64,000 nucleotides of DNA from Acinetobacter sp. WCHA45 (GCF_002165255.2 NZ_CP028561.1:1984001-2048000), one strand, 5' to 3'. Shown: positions 1-9,519, counted from the first letter of the stretch. A program made the numbers and translations. Notes: generated by a model from the letters alone, not told the origin.

Positions 1-1
1 T

Positions 2-649
2 GATCGTGACTACAAAGTAAATCCTGTTCTTGCACGTGCAATGGATCGTATCTTCACGCTTCATGCTGACCACGAGCAAAATGCATCTACGTCTACAGTT
101 CGCCTTGCTGGTTCTACTGGTGCGAACCCATATGCATGTATCTCTGCTGGTATCTCTGCACTTTGGGGACCTGCTCACGGTGGTGCAAACGAAGCTGTAC
201 TTAAAATGTTAGATGAAATTGGTAGCGTTGAAAACGTTGCTGAATTCATGGAAAAAGTAAAACGTAAAGAAGTGAAGCTTATGGGCTTCGGTCACCGCGT
301 TTATAAAAACTTTGACCCTCGCGCTAAAGTAATGAAGCAAACTTGTGACGAAGTTCTTGAAGCCTTAGGCATCAACGATCCACAATTGCAGCTTGCTATG
401 GAACTTGAGCGTATTGCATTGAACGACCCGTACTTCGTAGAGCGTAAGCTTTACCCGAACGTAGACTTCTACTCAGGTATCATCTTAAAAGCGATTGGTA
501 TCCCAACAGAAATGTTTACTGTAATTTTCGCTCTTGCACGTACTGTTGGTTGGATCAGCCACTGGTTAGAAATGCACAGCGGTCCTTACAAGATCGGTCG
601 TCCACGTCAGCTTTACACAGGCTCGACTCAACGCGACATCAAACGTTAA
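2..649 (+). CDS. gltA: Citrate synthase, C-terminal part (5' end outside window)
   Basis: Citrate synthase condenses oxaloacetate with acetyl-CoA to citrate, the entry step of the TCA cycle, in the cytoplasm. The frame is open from base 2 to the TAA at 647-649, so the first ATG in the window is internal and the gene begins upstream. The visible 215 residues contain the family's active-site histidine regions: [11 protein letters not shown] (first catalytic His) and [15 protein letters not shown] (second His, with substrate-binding arginines), then [16 protein letters not shown] with the catalytic Asp. A strong terminator follows 23 bases later, so this is the end of its transcription unit. Identification is secure; only completeness is limited by the window. 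Confidence 0.97.
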   Translation, partial: DRDYKVNPVLARAMDRIFTLHADHEQNASTSTVRLAGSTGANPYACISAGISALWGPAHGGANEAVLKMLDEIGSVENVAEFMEKVKRKEVKLMGFGHRVYKNFDPRAKVMKQTCDEVLEALGINDPQLQLAMELERIALNDPYFVERKLYPNVDFYSGIILKAIGIPTEMFTVIFALARTVGWISHWLEMHSGPYKIGRPRQLYTGSTQRDIKR

Positions 650-671
650 TTTTATTTTTAAAATTAATGTT

Positions 672-699
672 AAAAAAGCTGCCAAATGGCAGCTTTTTT
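672..699 (+). terminator. Rho-independent terminator of gltA
   Basis: An 11-bp stem AAAAAGCTGCC / GGCAGCTTTTT with an AAAT loop ends in a T run. It lies between gltA and the convergent YARHG gene and may serve both strands. Confidence 0.9.
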
Positions 700-721
700 A
701 TGCACAAAAAATAGAAATATC

Positions 722-1387
722 TTAACGCCCCCAATCTATATCTTTTGCATAAGGTTCGACCATTTTAATCCGCCTGATATTTTCTTTTTCAATTTGAGTT
801 AGACGTGTATCCACATTGGTATAGCAAGGCATATACCAATCATATTGCGAAAATGTAGTTGCCCAATTTTTATTCTGAAAAGCATAACCATGACGTGCAT
901 AAATTTCATTACGCATATATTGCAACTGCCCTAAAGGCACTTGTAAATCAGCATCTTTCAACAAACGCACCGAAGCATCAGGAAATTCACCTTGCCCTTT
1001 TGCATATTTACATTGCTGTGCATTTAAACTAAAAAATTTAGGTTTTACCGTTTGACTTACAGACAACCATTGCGCTTCAATCGGTGAAGTATTCCCTTTA
1101 TAATTCAATACGAATCGACCAACATCCACACCTTGCCCAACCTCATTCAAGGTTAATGTATAATTTGAATCAGTTTGCTTAATTTTCCCTTTAAAATTTA
1201 GTTTCTTACCATTCAAAACACTATAACCATTAACATCATTACCTTTTTGCTGCATAAACAAAGAAATTTTTTGTTCATCGTTATATAACCCTGTCCATGA
1301 AGGTGCTATTTGAGCGGGCTGTGCTAAAGTCAGCGGAGTGCTTGATAAAATAGCAATCGCAATTAATAATTGTTTAGGTTTATTCAT
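722..1387 (-). CDS. Secreted YARHG-domain protein
   Basis: 221 residues. The N-terminus is a signal peptide (Lys-containing start, hydrophobic stretch, cleavage probably after LTLAQPAQ), so the protein is exported. The C-terminal third carries the signature IYARHGYAF, followed by W/Y-rich sequence (YDWYMPCY) and an ENIRRI helix, which is the YARHG domain found in extracellular or periplasmic bacterial proteins of unknown biochemical role. The middle resembles a beta-rich module. It is convergent with gltA, shares its terminator region and stands alone. Start chosen: ATG at 1387, with GAGAAC upstream. Domain recognition is firm; function is unknown. Confidence 0.8.
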   Translation of the reverse strand: MNKPKQLLIAIAILSSTPLTLAQPAQIAPSWTGLYNDEQKISLFMQQKGNDVNGYSVLNGKKLNFKGKIKQTDSNYTLTLNEVGQGVDVGRFVLNYKGNTSPIEAQWLSVSQTVKPKFFSLNAQQCKYAKGQGEFPDASVRLLKDADLQVPLGQLQYMRNEIYARHGYAFQNKNWATTFSQYDWYMPCYTNVDTRLTQIEKENIRRIKMVEPYAKDIDWGR

Positions 1388-1456
1388 TTTAATGTTCTCA
1401 TCTAAAAAGACTATTTAAATTATTTTGCTTGCACAGCATATCAGTGATCAATATTT

Positions 1457-2113
1457 ATGTGGAAAATACTCAACCGATTCTCTCAATTGATCATCATATT
1501 AGTTTTCGGCTATCTATCTTGGTTAATGCTTAAAATCTGCCTGAATTATTTCCCTTGGTCGGATAGCACCAATTTTTTAGTTCTTAAGCAAGATGTCGTA
1601 CACTCTCAGCCTTGGCGCTTTGCATTTCAAACTCATGTTATCACTAGCAGCTTGGTATTATTGGCGGGTTTTACCCAATTCTCAAATTCAATTCGTAACA
1701 ACACACCACGTTTACATCGCTATGCGGGCTGGCTTTATATTATTGCAACACTTGGAGCCGCCTTGCCTAGCGGCTTCATTCTTGCAATCTCAGCAAATGG
1801 AGGTCTAAGTACTCAAATCTGCTTTGTCATTCTTGGATTATTATGGGGAACAAGTACCCTATTTGCACTTTATTATGCTTTTGAAAAAAAATGGATTGCA
1901 CATCGTAACTGGATGATTCGAAGTTTTGCTTTAGCATTATCTGCATTAAGCTTAAGAACATGGAAACTTGCACTTTACCAAATTCAACCCTATTGGGATT
2001 GGCTTACACCAATCCACATTTATCAGCTTGAAGCATGGCTGGGCTGGACGATCAATGTATTAATTGCTGAAATGGTTATTTATTGGCTAACTTTTCGTAA
2101 AAAATCTTTTTAG
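1457..2113 (+). CDS. DUF2306 family membrane protein
   Basis: 218 residues with about six hydrophobic segments. Conserved polar residues lie near the membrane: LHRYAGWLYI (about residue 93) and AHRNWMIRSFALALSALSLR (about 150-170). These His/Arg motifs are typical of DUF2306 predicted membrane proteins, and the paired histidines suggest haem or metal binding, although no function is established. It starts about 70 bases from the divergent YARHG gene. Its stop overlaps the 3' end of the convergent DUF1289 gene by four bases. Confidence 0.72.
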   Translation: MWKILNRFSQLIIILVFGYLSWLMLKICLNYFPWSDSTNFLVLKQDVVHSQPWRFAFQTHVITSSLVLLAGFTQFSNSIRNNTPRLHRYAGWLYIIATLGAALPSGFILAISANGGLSTQICFVILGLLWGTSTLFALYYAFEKKWIAHRNWMIRSFALALSALSLRTWKLALYQIQPYWDWLTPIHIYQLEAWLGWTINVLIAEMVIYWLTFRKKSF

Positions 2114-2622
2114 ATCTCATCTTCTTCTAAGGCACGTAACAAGGTTGCACTGATACCATCTGCACGTAACCATGCCAATTCATAACTCGCCTTCGCCAAA
2201 GCCAGCACACGTCGCTCAAACTCATCCCAAATGGGTTTAACCTGTGACTCTGTAATACCAAGCCCACTATCATGTGCCAAATGCTTATTCTTCTCGCAAA
2301 TTTTCAAAGCATGATACAACTTCCGCCCTGTCGTTGCTGTCTCTAAGACACGAATATGTTTACTGTGAATAAAACCTTCAATATGTTGAAGATTCGCATG
2401 AGGTAGCAAAGGTACTAATATTTGATTCAATTGTGCATCCAATCGCCTCCAAACCATGAGTCTTTGCTCAGACGTGTAGGTGTTCCACTGAATCACTTCA
2501 TGATTAAAACGTCGACAACCACGACAAACCAGATCACCAAATACCGTTGAGCAACGTCCTGCACAGGGGGTCAATGATGGAATTCGACGATCGTTACTCA
2601 AAACCAACTCCTTTAAAACCAT
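2110..2622 (-). CDS. DUF1289 domain protein
   Basis: About 170 residues. Near the N-terminus is TPCAGRCSTVFGDLVCRGC, the four-cysteine pattern of DUF1289 (a Fe-S- or zinc-type cysteine cluster), followed by RRFNHEVIQWNTYT and the QRLMVWRRL helix typical of that domain. The remaining ~110 residues are helical, Acinetobacter-type extension without a recognised motif. The start is uncertain: an in-frame GTG at 2661 would add 13 residues, but neither start has a convincing ribosome binding site. Its 3' end overlaps the DUF2306 gene by four bases. It is divergent from trhO. Confidence 0.75.
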   Translation of the reverse strand: MVLKELVLSNDRRIPSLTPCAGRCSTVFGDLVCRGCRRFNHEVIQWNTYTSEQRLMVWRRLDAQLNQILVPLLPHANLQHIEGFIHSKHIRVLETATTGRKLYHALKICEKNKHLAHDSGLGITESQVKPIWDEFERRVLALAKASYELAWLRADGISATLLRALEEDEI

Positions 2623-2710
2623 ATTTGTTTTATGGCTTTCTCGCTTATTTTCAGATTTCACGCTAAAATGTGCGCCTTATTTTTCTATCTTAATACATTT
2701 GGAGTTATCC

Positions 2711-3643
2711 ATGAACGCTACTGTAGAACAGCTTGCACCTGTAGAACAGCAAGCGACCAATAATTGGGTTGTTGCGGCGCTATATCAATTTAAAGAAGTT
2801 TCAGATGCAGCAGACCTGCAACAACGTCTTTTGAACTTAGTGAAGAGCATCAATTTATGTGGAACTCTGATTGTAGCGTCTGAAGGAATTAATGGAACTG
2901 TTGCTGGCGACCGTGCCGCGATTGATACCGTTCATCAATTCCTTTTAAACGAAGGTTTCAATGCAATGGAATATAAAGAGTCTGAAAGCTCTGAAAAACC
3001 ATTCCGTAAAATGAAAATTAAACTTAAAAATGAAATTGTCACTTTAGGTGTCGACGTTAAGCCACGTGATTTAGTTGGCCACTATCTTGATCCTAAAGAG
3101 TGGAATGATCTGATTAGTCGTGATGACGTGATCCTGATCGACACTCGTAATGACTATGAATACAAAGCGGGTACATTTAAAGGTGCGATTGATCCGAAAA
3201 CTGAAAGTTTCCGTGAATTTCCGGAATATGTAAAACAAAACCTTGAACAACATAAAGACAAAAAAATTGCGATGTTCTGTACGGGCGGTATTCGTTGCGA
3301 GAAATCAACTTCTCTCCTTCTTCAAGAAGGCTTTAATGAAGTTTATCATCTCAAAGGCGGTATTTTAAAATATCTAGAAGAAACCCCTGCCGAAGAAAGT
3401 ATGTGGGAAGGTGAATGCTTTGTATTTGATGGTCGTACTGCGGTGACTCACGGCGTTGCAGAAGGTGAAAATATTAAGTGTCACGCTTGTGGATGGCCAC
3501 TTACTAAGGTTGAAGCTGAATTACCAAGCTATGAACACGGTGTGTCTTGTGTTTACTGTATTGATAAAACTACGGATAAACAAAAAGCTGGCTTCCGTAT
3601 GCGTCAGTCACAAATTGCAGCGGCAAAACGCAAACGCCTATAA
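2711..3643 (+). CDS. trhO: tRNA uridine(34) hydroxylase TrhO (rhodanese family)
   Basis: TrhO (YceA) proteins hydroxylate uridine 34 of certain tRNAs to form 5-hydroxyuridine in the cytoplasm. The 310-residue protein has the family's N-terminal acylphosphatase-like domain, then a rhodanese domain (about 120-220) with DTRNDYEYKAGTFKGA and the catalytic loop CTGGIRCEKS, Cys at about residue 190. Two CxxC pairs follow (KCHACG and CVYC), as in the family's C-terminal zinc-ribbon-like tail. Start: the ATG at 2711 has GGAG six bases upstream; an in-frame TTG at 2699 overlaps this ribosome binding site and is rejected. A terminator follows. Confidence 0.9.
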   Translation: MNATVEQLAPVEQQATNNWVVAALYQFKEVSDAADLQQRLLNLVKSINLCGTLIVASEGINGTVAGDRAAIDTVHQFLLNEGFNAMEYKESESSEKPFRKMKIKLKNEIVTLGVDVKPRDLVGHYLDPKEWNDLISRDDVILIDTRNDYEYKAGTFKGAIDPKTESFREFPEYVKQNLEQHKDKKIAMFCTGGIRCEKSTSLLLQEGFNEVYHLKGGILKYLEETPAEESMWEGECFVFDGRTAVTHGVAEGENIKCHACGWPLTKVEAELPSYEHGVSCVYCIDKTTDKQKAGFRMRQSQIAAAKRKRL

Positions 3644-3663
3644 ATAAGTATAAAGATTTAATC

Positions 3664-3696
3664 AAAAGCCTTAGCTCAAACTAAGGCTTTTTTTTT
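3664..3696 (+). terminator. Rho-independent terminator of trhO
   Basis: Stem AAAAGCCTTAG / CTAAGGCTTTT with a short CTCAAA loop and a run of nine T. Confidence 0.9.
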
Positions 3697-3730
3697 ATTT
3701 TAATCATCAAAATTATTAACCAATACATCA

Positions 3731-3759
3731 TTGAGAGTTATCTAGACAAGCATTATTCT
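3731..3759 (+). promoter_or_regulatory. Candidate sigma-70 promoter for the DedA gene
   Basis: TTGAGA at 3731-3736 and TATTCT at 3754-3759 are separated by 17 bases. The -35 box matches 5 of 6 consensus positions and the -10 box 4 of 6. It sits 32 bases before the DedA start and after the trhO terminator. Sequence inference only. Confidence 0.5.
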
Positions 3760-3791
3760 AACCCCTAACTCACAAATCACATTTAGGCGCT

Positions 3792-4403
3792 ATGGGACTG
3801 GAAGGCTGGGTATTATCCATCATGGAGAAACTAGGATACTTGGGTATCGCATTTTTAATGTTTCTTGATAATATTTTCCCACCAATTCCATCCGAAATCA
3901 TTATGCCATCCGCAGGCTATACTGCGGCAAAAGGTGAACTGACTTTAATCGGAGTGATTATTGCTGGTAGTATCGGCTCACTTCTAGCCGCGGCATTACT
4001 GTATTGGATTGGTAGAAAGATCCCGCAACACCACCTTTTTACTCTTGTCGAACGCTACGGAAAATACCTACGTATTAGTGTTGCTGATCTTGAAAAATCA
4101 TTGGCTTGGTTTGAAAAATATGGGCATAGGATCGTTTTTTTTGGTCGTATGGTACCTGCAGTTCGCTCTTTAATTAGTATCCCAGCAGGTATGAGCAAAA
4201 TGCCTTTTAGTAAGTTCATGGCTTACAGTGCTGCAGGTACAATTCTTTGGACCACTCTTCTTGCCTATGTTGGTTATCATTTTAGTGAAAATCCAGCATT
4301 GATGAGTGCTATTACACAGCGTATTGGCACTATTATTTTAGCTATTGCAATAGCATACGTACTTTGGTTCTTAATCAAAAAATTCTATTTATCAAAAAAA
4401 TAG
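3792..4403 (+). CDS. DedA family membrane protein
   Basis: 203 residues with several hydrophobic segments. The N-terminal motif FLDNIFPPIPSEIIMPSAG is the DedA signature; the later FFGRMVPAVRSLISIPAGMSKMPF holds the conserved Gly-Arg and Pro-Ala-Gly-Met residues of the family's re-entrant helix. DedA proteins are inner-membrane transporters, several acting in lipid-carrier or phospholipid flipping and in membrane-potential homeostasis. The exact substrate here cannot be told. A promoter-like site lies just upstream, and the broken tpm gene follows 47 bases later, so the two may have formed an operon. Confidence 0.88.
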   Translation: MGLEGWVLSIMEKLGYLGIAFLMFLDNIFPPIPSEIIMPSAGYTAAKGELTLIGVIIAGSIGSLLAAALLYWIGRKIPQHHLFTLVERYGKYLRISVADLEKSLAWFEKYGHRIVFFGRMVPAVRSLISIPAGMSKMPFSKFMAYSAAGTILWTTLLAYVGYHFSENPALMSAITQRIGTIILAIAIAYVLWFLIKKFYLSKK

Positions 4404-4450
4404 TAGATGACATTTTCAACTCTATTTAAATGGATACTGAGGTTCAAATA

Positions 4451-5095
4451 ATGCAACATGATTTTTGGCATGACAAATGGCAAAACAATAATATTGGTTT
4501 TCATCAAGACCAACCTCACGCCCTACTCACCCAATATTTTAGATCATTAGATTTAAAGCCTCATGCTCGTATTTTTGTTCCACTTTGTGGTAAAAGTTTA
4601 GATATAAGCTGGCTAATCAATCAGGGTTATCAAATAGTTGGTATTGATCTTAGCCCTATTGCAATCCAAGATCTTATTTCAAATTTAGGATTGAGCTTTA
4701 AAGAGGCATAATCAGGTGAATTGACTCACTATCAACATCCTCAAATTGAATTATTCGTTGGTGATTTTTTCCAGTTAACAGCACAACAACTTGGTGATGT
4801 AGATGCTGTTTATGATCGAGCTGCCCTAATCGCTCTTCCACCGCAAATGCGAAGCCAATACACACAACATTTGTTAGACATTACAAAACAAGCACCTCAG
4901 CTATTAATTAGCCTTGAATATGATCAAAACTCACTTAAAGGACCACCATTCTCCGTTTCTGAACATGAATTAACTGAGCACTATGCAACGCATTATCAAA
5001 TTAAATTATTGGAAACAATAACAGAGAATCTTAAGGGTAAAGTAATCGCCTATGAAAATGTTTGGTCTCTGGGCAAATCACCACAAATAGATTAA
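4451..5095 (+). pseudogene. tpm: Thiopurine S-methyltransferase gene with in-frame stop
   Basis: TPMT-family enzymes transfer a methyl group from SAM to thiopurines, selenite or tellurite. The reading frame (214 codons) has the family's normal length and motifs: MQHDFWHDKWQNNNIGFH at the start, the SAM-binding VPLCGKSLDISWL, then GDFFQL, VYDRAALIALP and LKGKVIAYENVW. It is broken by a TAA at 4709-4711, between LGLSFKEA and SGELTHY. Both halves are in the same frame, so this is a nonsense change, not a frameshift. Start: ATG 4451 with TGAGG upstream; an earlier in-frame ATG at 4430 is less likely. The upstream fragment lacks the second half of the catalytic domain and should be inactive. Confidence 0.85.
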
Positions 5096-5183
5096 ATAGC
5101 GAAGAGAAATATAAAAGCATTGAATAGTGATCTCCACTTGATGCTTCCTCAATCACAAAAACCTTAACTCCCAAACGAGATAT

Positions 5184-5209
5184 AAAAAACGTCCTCTAAA
5201 GGACGTTTA
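5184..5209. terminator. Terminator-like hairpin after tpm
   Basis: AAAACGTCC / GGACGTTT stem with a TCTAAA loop, flanked by A and T runs. It lies between two convergent genes and could act on both strands. Confidence 0.65.
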
Positions 5210-5265
5210 ATATTTAATTTGGTGTCAAATTATGCATTACTTTTGTAACTGCATAAGATGTAGCA

Positions 5266-5790
5266 TCACGCTGGCGTGTGATACATAAGATAAATTTCGT
5301 TCAAATTATCAGGAATTTCTTCTGCTAATTCATCCATCAATTGACCATTGCGGCGGAAAGATTCCATTTGTGGATCTTCTTCATCAATGCCACTAAACAC
5401 CATAATTGGTAAAGTTAAATCAACCAATTGTTCTTCAAACTCTGGAGCAAACCATGCCTCTTCATTTAAGAACATTGCATCAACAAAACCAACGCTCCAA
5501 TCACCTAAACTTGAATCAACATCTGCTTCTTCAATTTCAAAAGGGAATTCAATTCCGTTTTCATTGGCTAAATCTTGGCGAATAGACTCTAACCAAGCTT
5601 TGATTTGTTCAATGATTTCACTAGGAACTTTCTTTTGATTACTCTCAAAAAGCTCATCCAACCAACGATCAAATTTTGGACCAACCGCAATAGCACACAA
5701 AAAGCCATGAGTCGCTGCAAAATCTAAACCGTGCTCATTTTGATCACCGTCAAGAAAATTACTCAATAAGTCTAAATCTAATGTGCTCAT
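5266..5790 (-). CDS. UPF0149 (YgfB/YecA-like) family protein
   Basis: About 174 residues, acidic. It has the layout of UPF0149: DATHGFLCAIAVGP-like N-terminal motif (here FAATHGFLCAIAVGP), then the LGDWSVGFVDAMFL helix and a FSGIDEEDP loop. No SEC-C zinc tail is present, unlike YecA proper. The family has no settled biochemical function. Start: ATG 5790, preceded by a weak TTGGATC; an in-frame TTG at 5802 overlaps that site. It lies 76 bases downstream of the small acidic gene on the same strand, so the two are probably co-transcribed, divergent from rpoD. Confidence 0.82.
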   Translation of the reverse strand: MSTLDLDLLSNFLDGDQNEHGLDFAATHGFLCAIAVGPKFDRWLDELFESNQKKVPSEIIEQIKAWLESIRQDLANENGIEFPFEIEEADVDSSLGDWSVGFVDAMFLNEEAWFAPEFEEQLVDLTLPIMVFSGIDEEDPQMESFRRNGQLMDELAEEIPDNLNEIYLMYHTPA

Positions 5791-5866
5791 TTTATGATCC
5801 AAATTTTAAATACACGGCAACAGCATAACATTTTCAAACATAAAGTCTTAGCAATTTTGCTTCACT

Positions 5867-6067
5867 TTAGTCATCCAAATCATCGTCGTCGAAATCATAA
5901 TCGAAATCTTTTAATTCTCGTTCTAAACGGCGTTGAGCGAGTAGATCATCAATCAAACGGCGCTTTTCTAATGATTCTTTGGCACTGATTTTGCCTGATG
6001 ACTCATCAAAACCAACATCATCCTCACCGTAGTTATCATCATCTAATTCGAAATCTGTAGAAGACAC
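5867..6067 (-). CDS. Small acidic protein
   Basis: 66 residues, strongly acidic, with Asp-rich ends and a basic central helix (KRRLIDDLLAQRRLERELKDF). This pattern recalls the short proteins annotated as PA3496-family 'putative envelope integrity' proteins, but I can only offer that as resemblance. Start: a GTG at 6067 has AGAGG eight bases upstream, fitting better than the GTG at 6076, which almost touches the same site. It leads the UPF0149 gene and is divergent from rpoD. Function unknown. Confidence 0.6.
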   Translation of the reverse strand: MSSTDFELDDDNYGEDDVGFDESSGKISAKESLEKRRLIDDLLAQRRLERELKDFDYDFDDDDLDD

Positions 6068-6417
6068 TAACAGCACCTCTAAATGAAAAAATATAAATGG
6101 GTCTAGCCGCTATTTATCGGTCTTATCAAACCTTGTCAAGTTTTATTTGATTTTTTTACTATAAAATAGTGTTTTTTACTTTTTTTCATCGTTTTTTTTG
6201 TGTATTTATATTCTAACAATTGTACAAATGAAAAAATTCTTGAATAGGAATTCTCTGCTTGAAAAATTATGACACATCCCAATATCTAAGAAACTACAGT
6301 TCAATCCAACCTATTTTTTATTTAAAGCTAGCGGATCAAATCCAAAACATTCCTCGTGAATTGTGCTATCATGCACGGTTTTTCACCGCCACAGATTCAA
6401 CAAAAGAGTAAGCAAAG
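6068..6417 (+). promoter_or_regulatory. rpoD upstream region with candidate extended -10 promoter
   Basis: This 350-base divergent intergenic region is very AT-rich and holds no ORF I would call. The best rpoD promoter candidate is an extended -10, TGCTATCAT at 6364-6372, about 45 bases before the start codon; no good -35 precedes it. Inference from pattern only. Confidence 0.4.
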
Positions 6418-8301
6418 ATGAGCGATATGAATTCCCCTACTTCGCAAGTAGCGGCTCTGATTAGCCGAGGCAAAGAACAAGGTTACTTAACTTACGCTGA
6501 GGTTAACGATCATCTACCAGACTCAATTACGGAAAGTGAGCAGATTGAAGACATCATCCAGATGCTTCAAGACGTTGGTATTCCAGTTCATGAACGTGCG
6601 CCAGAAACTGATGACACCATGTTTGGTGAATCTACTGAAGCTGCGGACGAAGTCGCTGAAGAAGAAGCTGCTGCCGTACTCGCATCGGTTGAAAGCGAGC
6701 CTGGTCGTACCACTGACCCTGTACGTATGTACATGCGTGAAATGGGGACAGTTGAACTTTTAACGCGTGAAGGCGAAATTAGCATTGCAAAACGTATCGA
6801 AGAAGGTATTCGTGACGTTTTACATTCAATTGCTTATTGGCCAAATGCTGTTGAAGTCGTTTTACAAGAATATAATGACTTTTTAACAGGTGAGCGTCGT
6901 CTTGCCGATATTCTTTCTGGCTATTTAGACCCAGAAACTGATGATGACATTCCAGAAGTACTGGAAGAAGAAGCAGAACTTGAAGAAGCTGAAAGCGCTT
7001 CACCTGCGACAAAAGATGTAAAACTTGATGATGATGACGAAGACGAAGAATCTGAAGGTGATGATGATTCTGAAGGTGAATCTGGACCTGATCCTGAAAT
7101 CGCCAAAGTTCGTTTTTCTGAACTAGAAGCTGCTTGGAATGATACAAAAGCAATTGTAGCAAAACATGGTCGTAATAGTGACGAAGCAAAAGCTGCACTA
7201 GAAGCTTTAGCTGCAGTCTTTATGATGTTCAAATTCACACCACGTTTATTTGACATCATTTCAGAAATGATTCGCGGCACACATGAACAAATTCGTACCA
7301 ACGAACGTGAAATCATGCGTTATGCAGTGCGTCGTGGTCGTATGGATCGTAATCAATTCCGTACAACCTTCCCTGAACAAGAGTCAAATCCAGCTTGGTT
7401 AGATGAACAAATCGCGAAAGCCCCTGCTGAAACCAAAGCACATTTAGAAAAAGTGCGCCCTGACGTATTGGCATTCCAACAGAAAATTGCCGATATTGAG
7501 AAAGACCTTGGTTTGAACGTAAAAGATATCAAAGATATCTCTAAACGTATGGCAGTTGGTGAAGCAAAAGCACGTCGTGCCAAGAAAGAAATGGTTGAAG
7601 CAAACTTACGTTTGGTTATTTCGATTGCGAAGAAATACACCAACCGTGGCTTACAGTTCCTTGATTTGATTCAAGAAGGTAACATCGGTTTGATGAAGGC
7701 TGTAGACAAGTTTGAATATCGTCGTGGTTATAAATTCTCGACTTATGCAACTTGGTGGATTCGTCAGGCGATTACTCGTTCAATTGCCGATCAAGCGCGT
7801 ACTATTCGTATCCCAGTCCACATGATTGAAACGATTAACAAGATCAATCGTGTATCACGTCAACTCCTTCAAGAAATGGGACGTGAACCGACACCTGAAG
7901 AATTAGGTGAGCGTCTTGAAATGGACGAGGTTAAAGTTCGTAAAGTACTTAAAATCGCAAAAGAACCGATTTCGATGGAAACACCGATCGGTGATGATGA
8001 AGATTCGCATCTTGGTGACTTCATTGAGGACTCAAACATCACATCTCCAGTCGATGCTGCGACCTCAGAAGGTTTAAAAGAAGCGACACGTGAAGTGCTT
8101 GAAAACTTAACAGAACGTGAAGCTAAAGTCTTAAAAATGCGTTTTGGTATCGATATGCCAACCGACCATACTTTAGAAGAAGTGGGTAAACAGTTTGACG
8201 TAACACGTGAACGTATCCGTCAGATTGAAGCGAAAGCGTTACGTAAACTTCGCCACCCTTCTCGCTCTGAACATTTACGTTCATTCTTGGAAAATGACTA
8301 A
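6418..8301 (+). CDS. rpoD: RNA polymerase primary sigma factor RpoD (sigma-70)
   Basis: 627 residues. Region 1.1 occupies about 1-80 and region 1.2 follows at [22 protein letters not shown] long non-conserved region contains an Asp/Glu-rich stretch (about residues 200-225). Region 2 has [33 protein letters not shown] and the -10-binding [14 protein letters not shown]. Region 3 has [10 protein letters not shown], and region 4 has [24 protein letters not shown] for -35 recognition. The protein directs RNA polymerase to housekeeping promoters. It is a single-gene unit, divergent from the UPF0149 pair, and a G:U-containing hairpin follows. Fully intact. Confidence 0.97.
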   Translation: MSDMNSPTSQVAALISRGKEQGYLTYAEVNDHLPDSITESEQIEDIIQMLQDVGIPVHERAPETDDTMFGESTEAADEVAEEEAAAVLASVESEPGRTTDPVRMYMREMGTVELLTREGEISIAKRIEEGIRDVLHSIAYWPNAVEVVLQEYNDFLTGERRLADILSGYLDPETDDDIPEVLEEEAELEEAESASPATKDVKLDDDDEDEESEGDDDSEGESGPDPEIAKVRFSELEAAWNDTKAIVAKHGRNSDEAKAALEALAAVFMMFKFTPRLFDIISEMIRGTHEQIRTNEREIMRYAVRRGRMDRNQFRTTFPEQESNPAWLDEQIAKAPAETKAHLEKVRPDVLAFQQKIADIEKDLGLNVKDIKDISKRMAVGEAKARRAKKEMVEANLRLVISIAKKYTNRGLQFLDLIQEGNIGLMKAVDKFEYRRGYKFSTYATWWIRQAITRSIADQARTIRIPVHMIETINKINRVSRQLLQEMGREPTPEELGERLEMDEVKVRKVLKIAKEPISMETPIGDDEDSHLGDFIEDSNITSPVDAATSEGLKEATREVLENLTEREAKVLKMRFGIDMPTDHTLEEVGKQFDVTRERIRQIEAKALRKLRHPSRSEHLRSFLEND

Positions 8302-8387
8302 TTATTGGGAAAGTTTGAACGATGGTCAAAGCCCTCGTTCATGACTTGAAGTTAAGTACTTCATCCCCATTTAGTTATTAGATCATA

Positions 8388-8413
8388 AGCGCCTGCACTG
8401 ATGCGGGCGTTTC
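8388..8413 (+). terminator. Hairpin between rpoD and ybeD
   Basis: Ten-pair stem AGCGCCTGCA / TGCGGGCGTT (with G:U pairs) around a CTGA loop, followed by a short T run. It is a plausible weak terminator or attenuator, ending only 18 bases before the ybeD start. Confidence 0.5.
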
Positions 8414-8430
8414 AAATTAAGAGGTTGCTC

Positions 8431-8718
8431 ATGTTAGACCGCACTCCTTCTCGTGAATTACAAGAACATCTTTGGGTTTTCCCGATGGACTATCCAATCA
8501 AATTGATTGGTAATGCAGGGGATGAACTTCGAGTGGCTGTTGTTGATATTTTGCAGAAGCACTTCCCTGAATTCGATGGTGGTACAGTAAAAGTACAACC
8601 TTCACGTACAGGTAAATACCACTCTTTAACCGCACAATTACGCTTTGAAGAGTTAGAACAAGTTCATGCGCTATATGCTGATCTTGCAGCCTGCCCTTTA
8701 ATTAAGACAGCGCTTTAA
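8431..8718 (+). CDS. ybeD: YbeD family protein (UPF0250/DUF493)
   Basis: 95 residues, with the DUF493 features FPMDYPIKLIGNAGDELR and the C-terminal YADLAACPLIKTAL. YbeD has an ACT-like regulatory fold and is usually encoded next to lipB, as here, suggesting a link to lipoate metabolism; the biochemical role is not established. Start: ATG 8431 with AAGAGG six bases upstream; the in-frame ATG at 8401 lies inside the rpoD hairpin and is rejected. Confidence 0.88.
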   Translation: MLDRTPSRELQEHLWVFPMDYPIKLIGNAGDELRVAVVDILQKHFPEFDGGTVKVQPSRTGKYHSLTAQLRFEELEQVHALYADLAACPLIKTAL

Positions 8719-8723
8719 ATAAG

Positions 8724-8758
8724 AAATCCAAAATACGAAAGTGTTTTGGATTTTTTTT
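8724..8758 (+). terminator. Rho-independent terminator of ybeD
   Basis: AAATCCAAAATAC / GTGTTTTGGATTT stem with a GAAA tetraloop and a run of T. lipB is therefore likely to have its own promoter. Confidence 0.88.
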
Positions 8759-8865
8759 AATAAAAAATAACGTACGACTTTTAGATCACCCCTATTTATC
8801 CAACTTAAATAATTACATAATTCAACCACTTATCTCTTTAAAGCTGCAAAGGAAATTTTATTGTA

Positions 8866-9519
8866 ATGAGCTCTGTAAAACCTACTTTAATCATTCGTTG
8901 TTTCAATGATCTACAAGACTACACAGCTCGTTTTGAAGCAATGAAAGACTTCACAACCAATCGTGATGAAACCACACCCGATGAAGTTTGGTTATTACAA
9001 CATCAAGATGTTTTGACTCAAGGGCAAGCAGGCAAAGCTGAACATATCCTTACGCACAGCAGCCTTCCAGTTGTCCATACTGATCGCGGGGGACAGGTCA
9101 CTTGGCATGGTAAGGGTCAACTCGTTGCTTATTTCCTATTAGATTTAAACCGTTTGAAATGGCATGTTCGAACTCTAGTCAGCTTTGCTGAACAAGCCAT
9201 GATTGACTTGCTGAAACAATACAATATTGACGCTTACGCTAAGCCCGATGCGCCAGGAGTCTATGTTGATGGTCGTAAAATCGGGTCTTTAGGTTTTAAA
9301 ATTCGCCGTGGTCGTAGTTACCACGGTTTAGCCTTAAATATTGATTGTGATTTAACAGGCTTTCAAACCATTAATCCTTGTGGATACGCAGGCTTAGAAA
9401 TGGTACGCTTGCAAGACTTGCTTGAAGATTACCCAAGCTTTGAGCAACTTTGTCATGATTTTATTCGCTATTTACAAAATACGAATTTCTTTTATGACCT
9501 TGTAGTCAAATCTGAATAA
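8866..9519 (+). CDS. lipB: Octanoyltransferase LipB
   Basis: LipB moves octanoyl groups from acyl carrier protein onto the lipoyl domains of 2-oxoacid dehydrogenases, the first step of de novo lipoate synthesis, in the cytoplasm. The 217-residue protein has the family motifs [16 protein letters not shown] (about 73-88), [12 protein letters not shown] with the catalytic Lys, and [13 protein letters not shown] with the catalytic Cys. It follows ybeD in the common order but is separated from it by a terminator. Intact; start ATG 8866. Confidence 0.95.
   Translation: MSSVKPTLIIRCFNDLQDYTARFEAMKDFTTNRDETTPDEVWLLQHQDVLTQGQAGKAEHILTHSSLPVVHTDRGGQVTWHGKGQLVAYFLLDLNRLKWHVRTLVSFAEQAMIDLLKQYNIDAYAKPDAPGVYVDGRKIGSLGFKIRRGRSYHGLALNIDCDLTGFQTINPCGYAGLEMVRLQDLLEDYPSFEQLCHDFIRYLQNTNFFYDLVVKSE

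Noticed and set aside
4700..4725. Stop codon readthrough or selenocysteine in tpm
   Set aside because: The codon is TAA, not TGA, and no unusual context is seen; a nonsense mutation is enough.
6588..7643. Long open frames on the minus strand within rpoD
   Set aside because: They are low-complexity mirrors of the acidic and conserved codons of rpoD, with no independent start signals or protein-like motifs.
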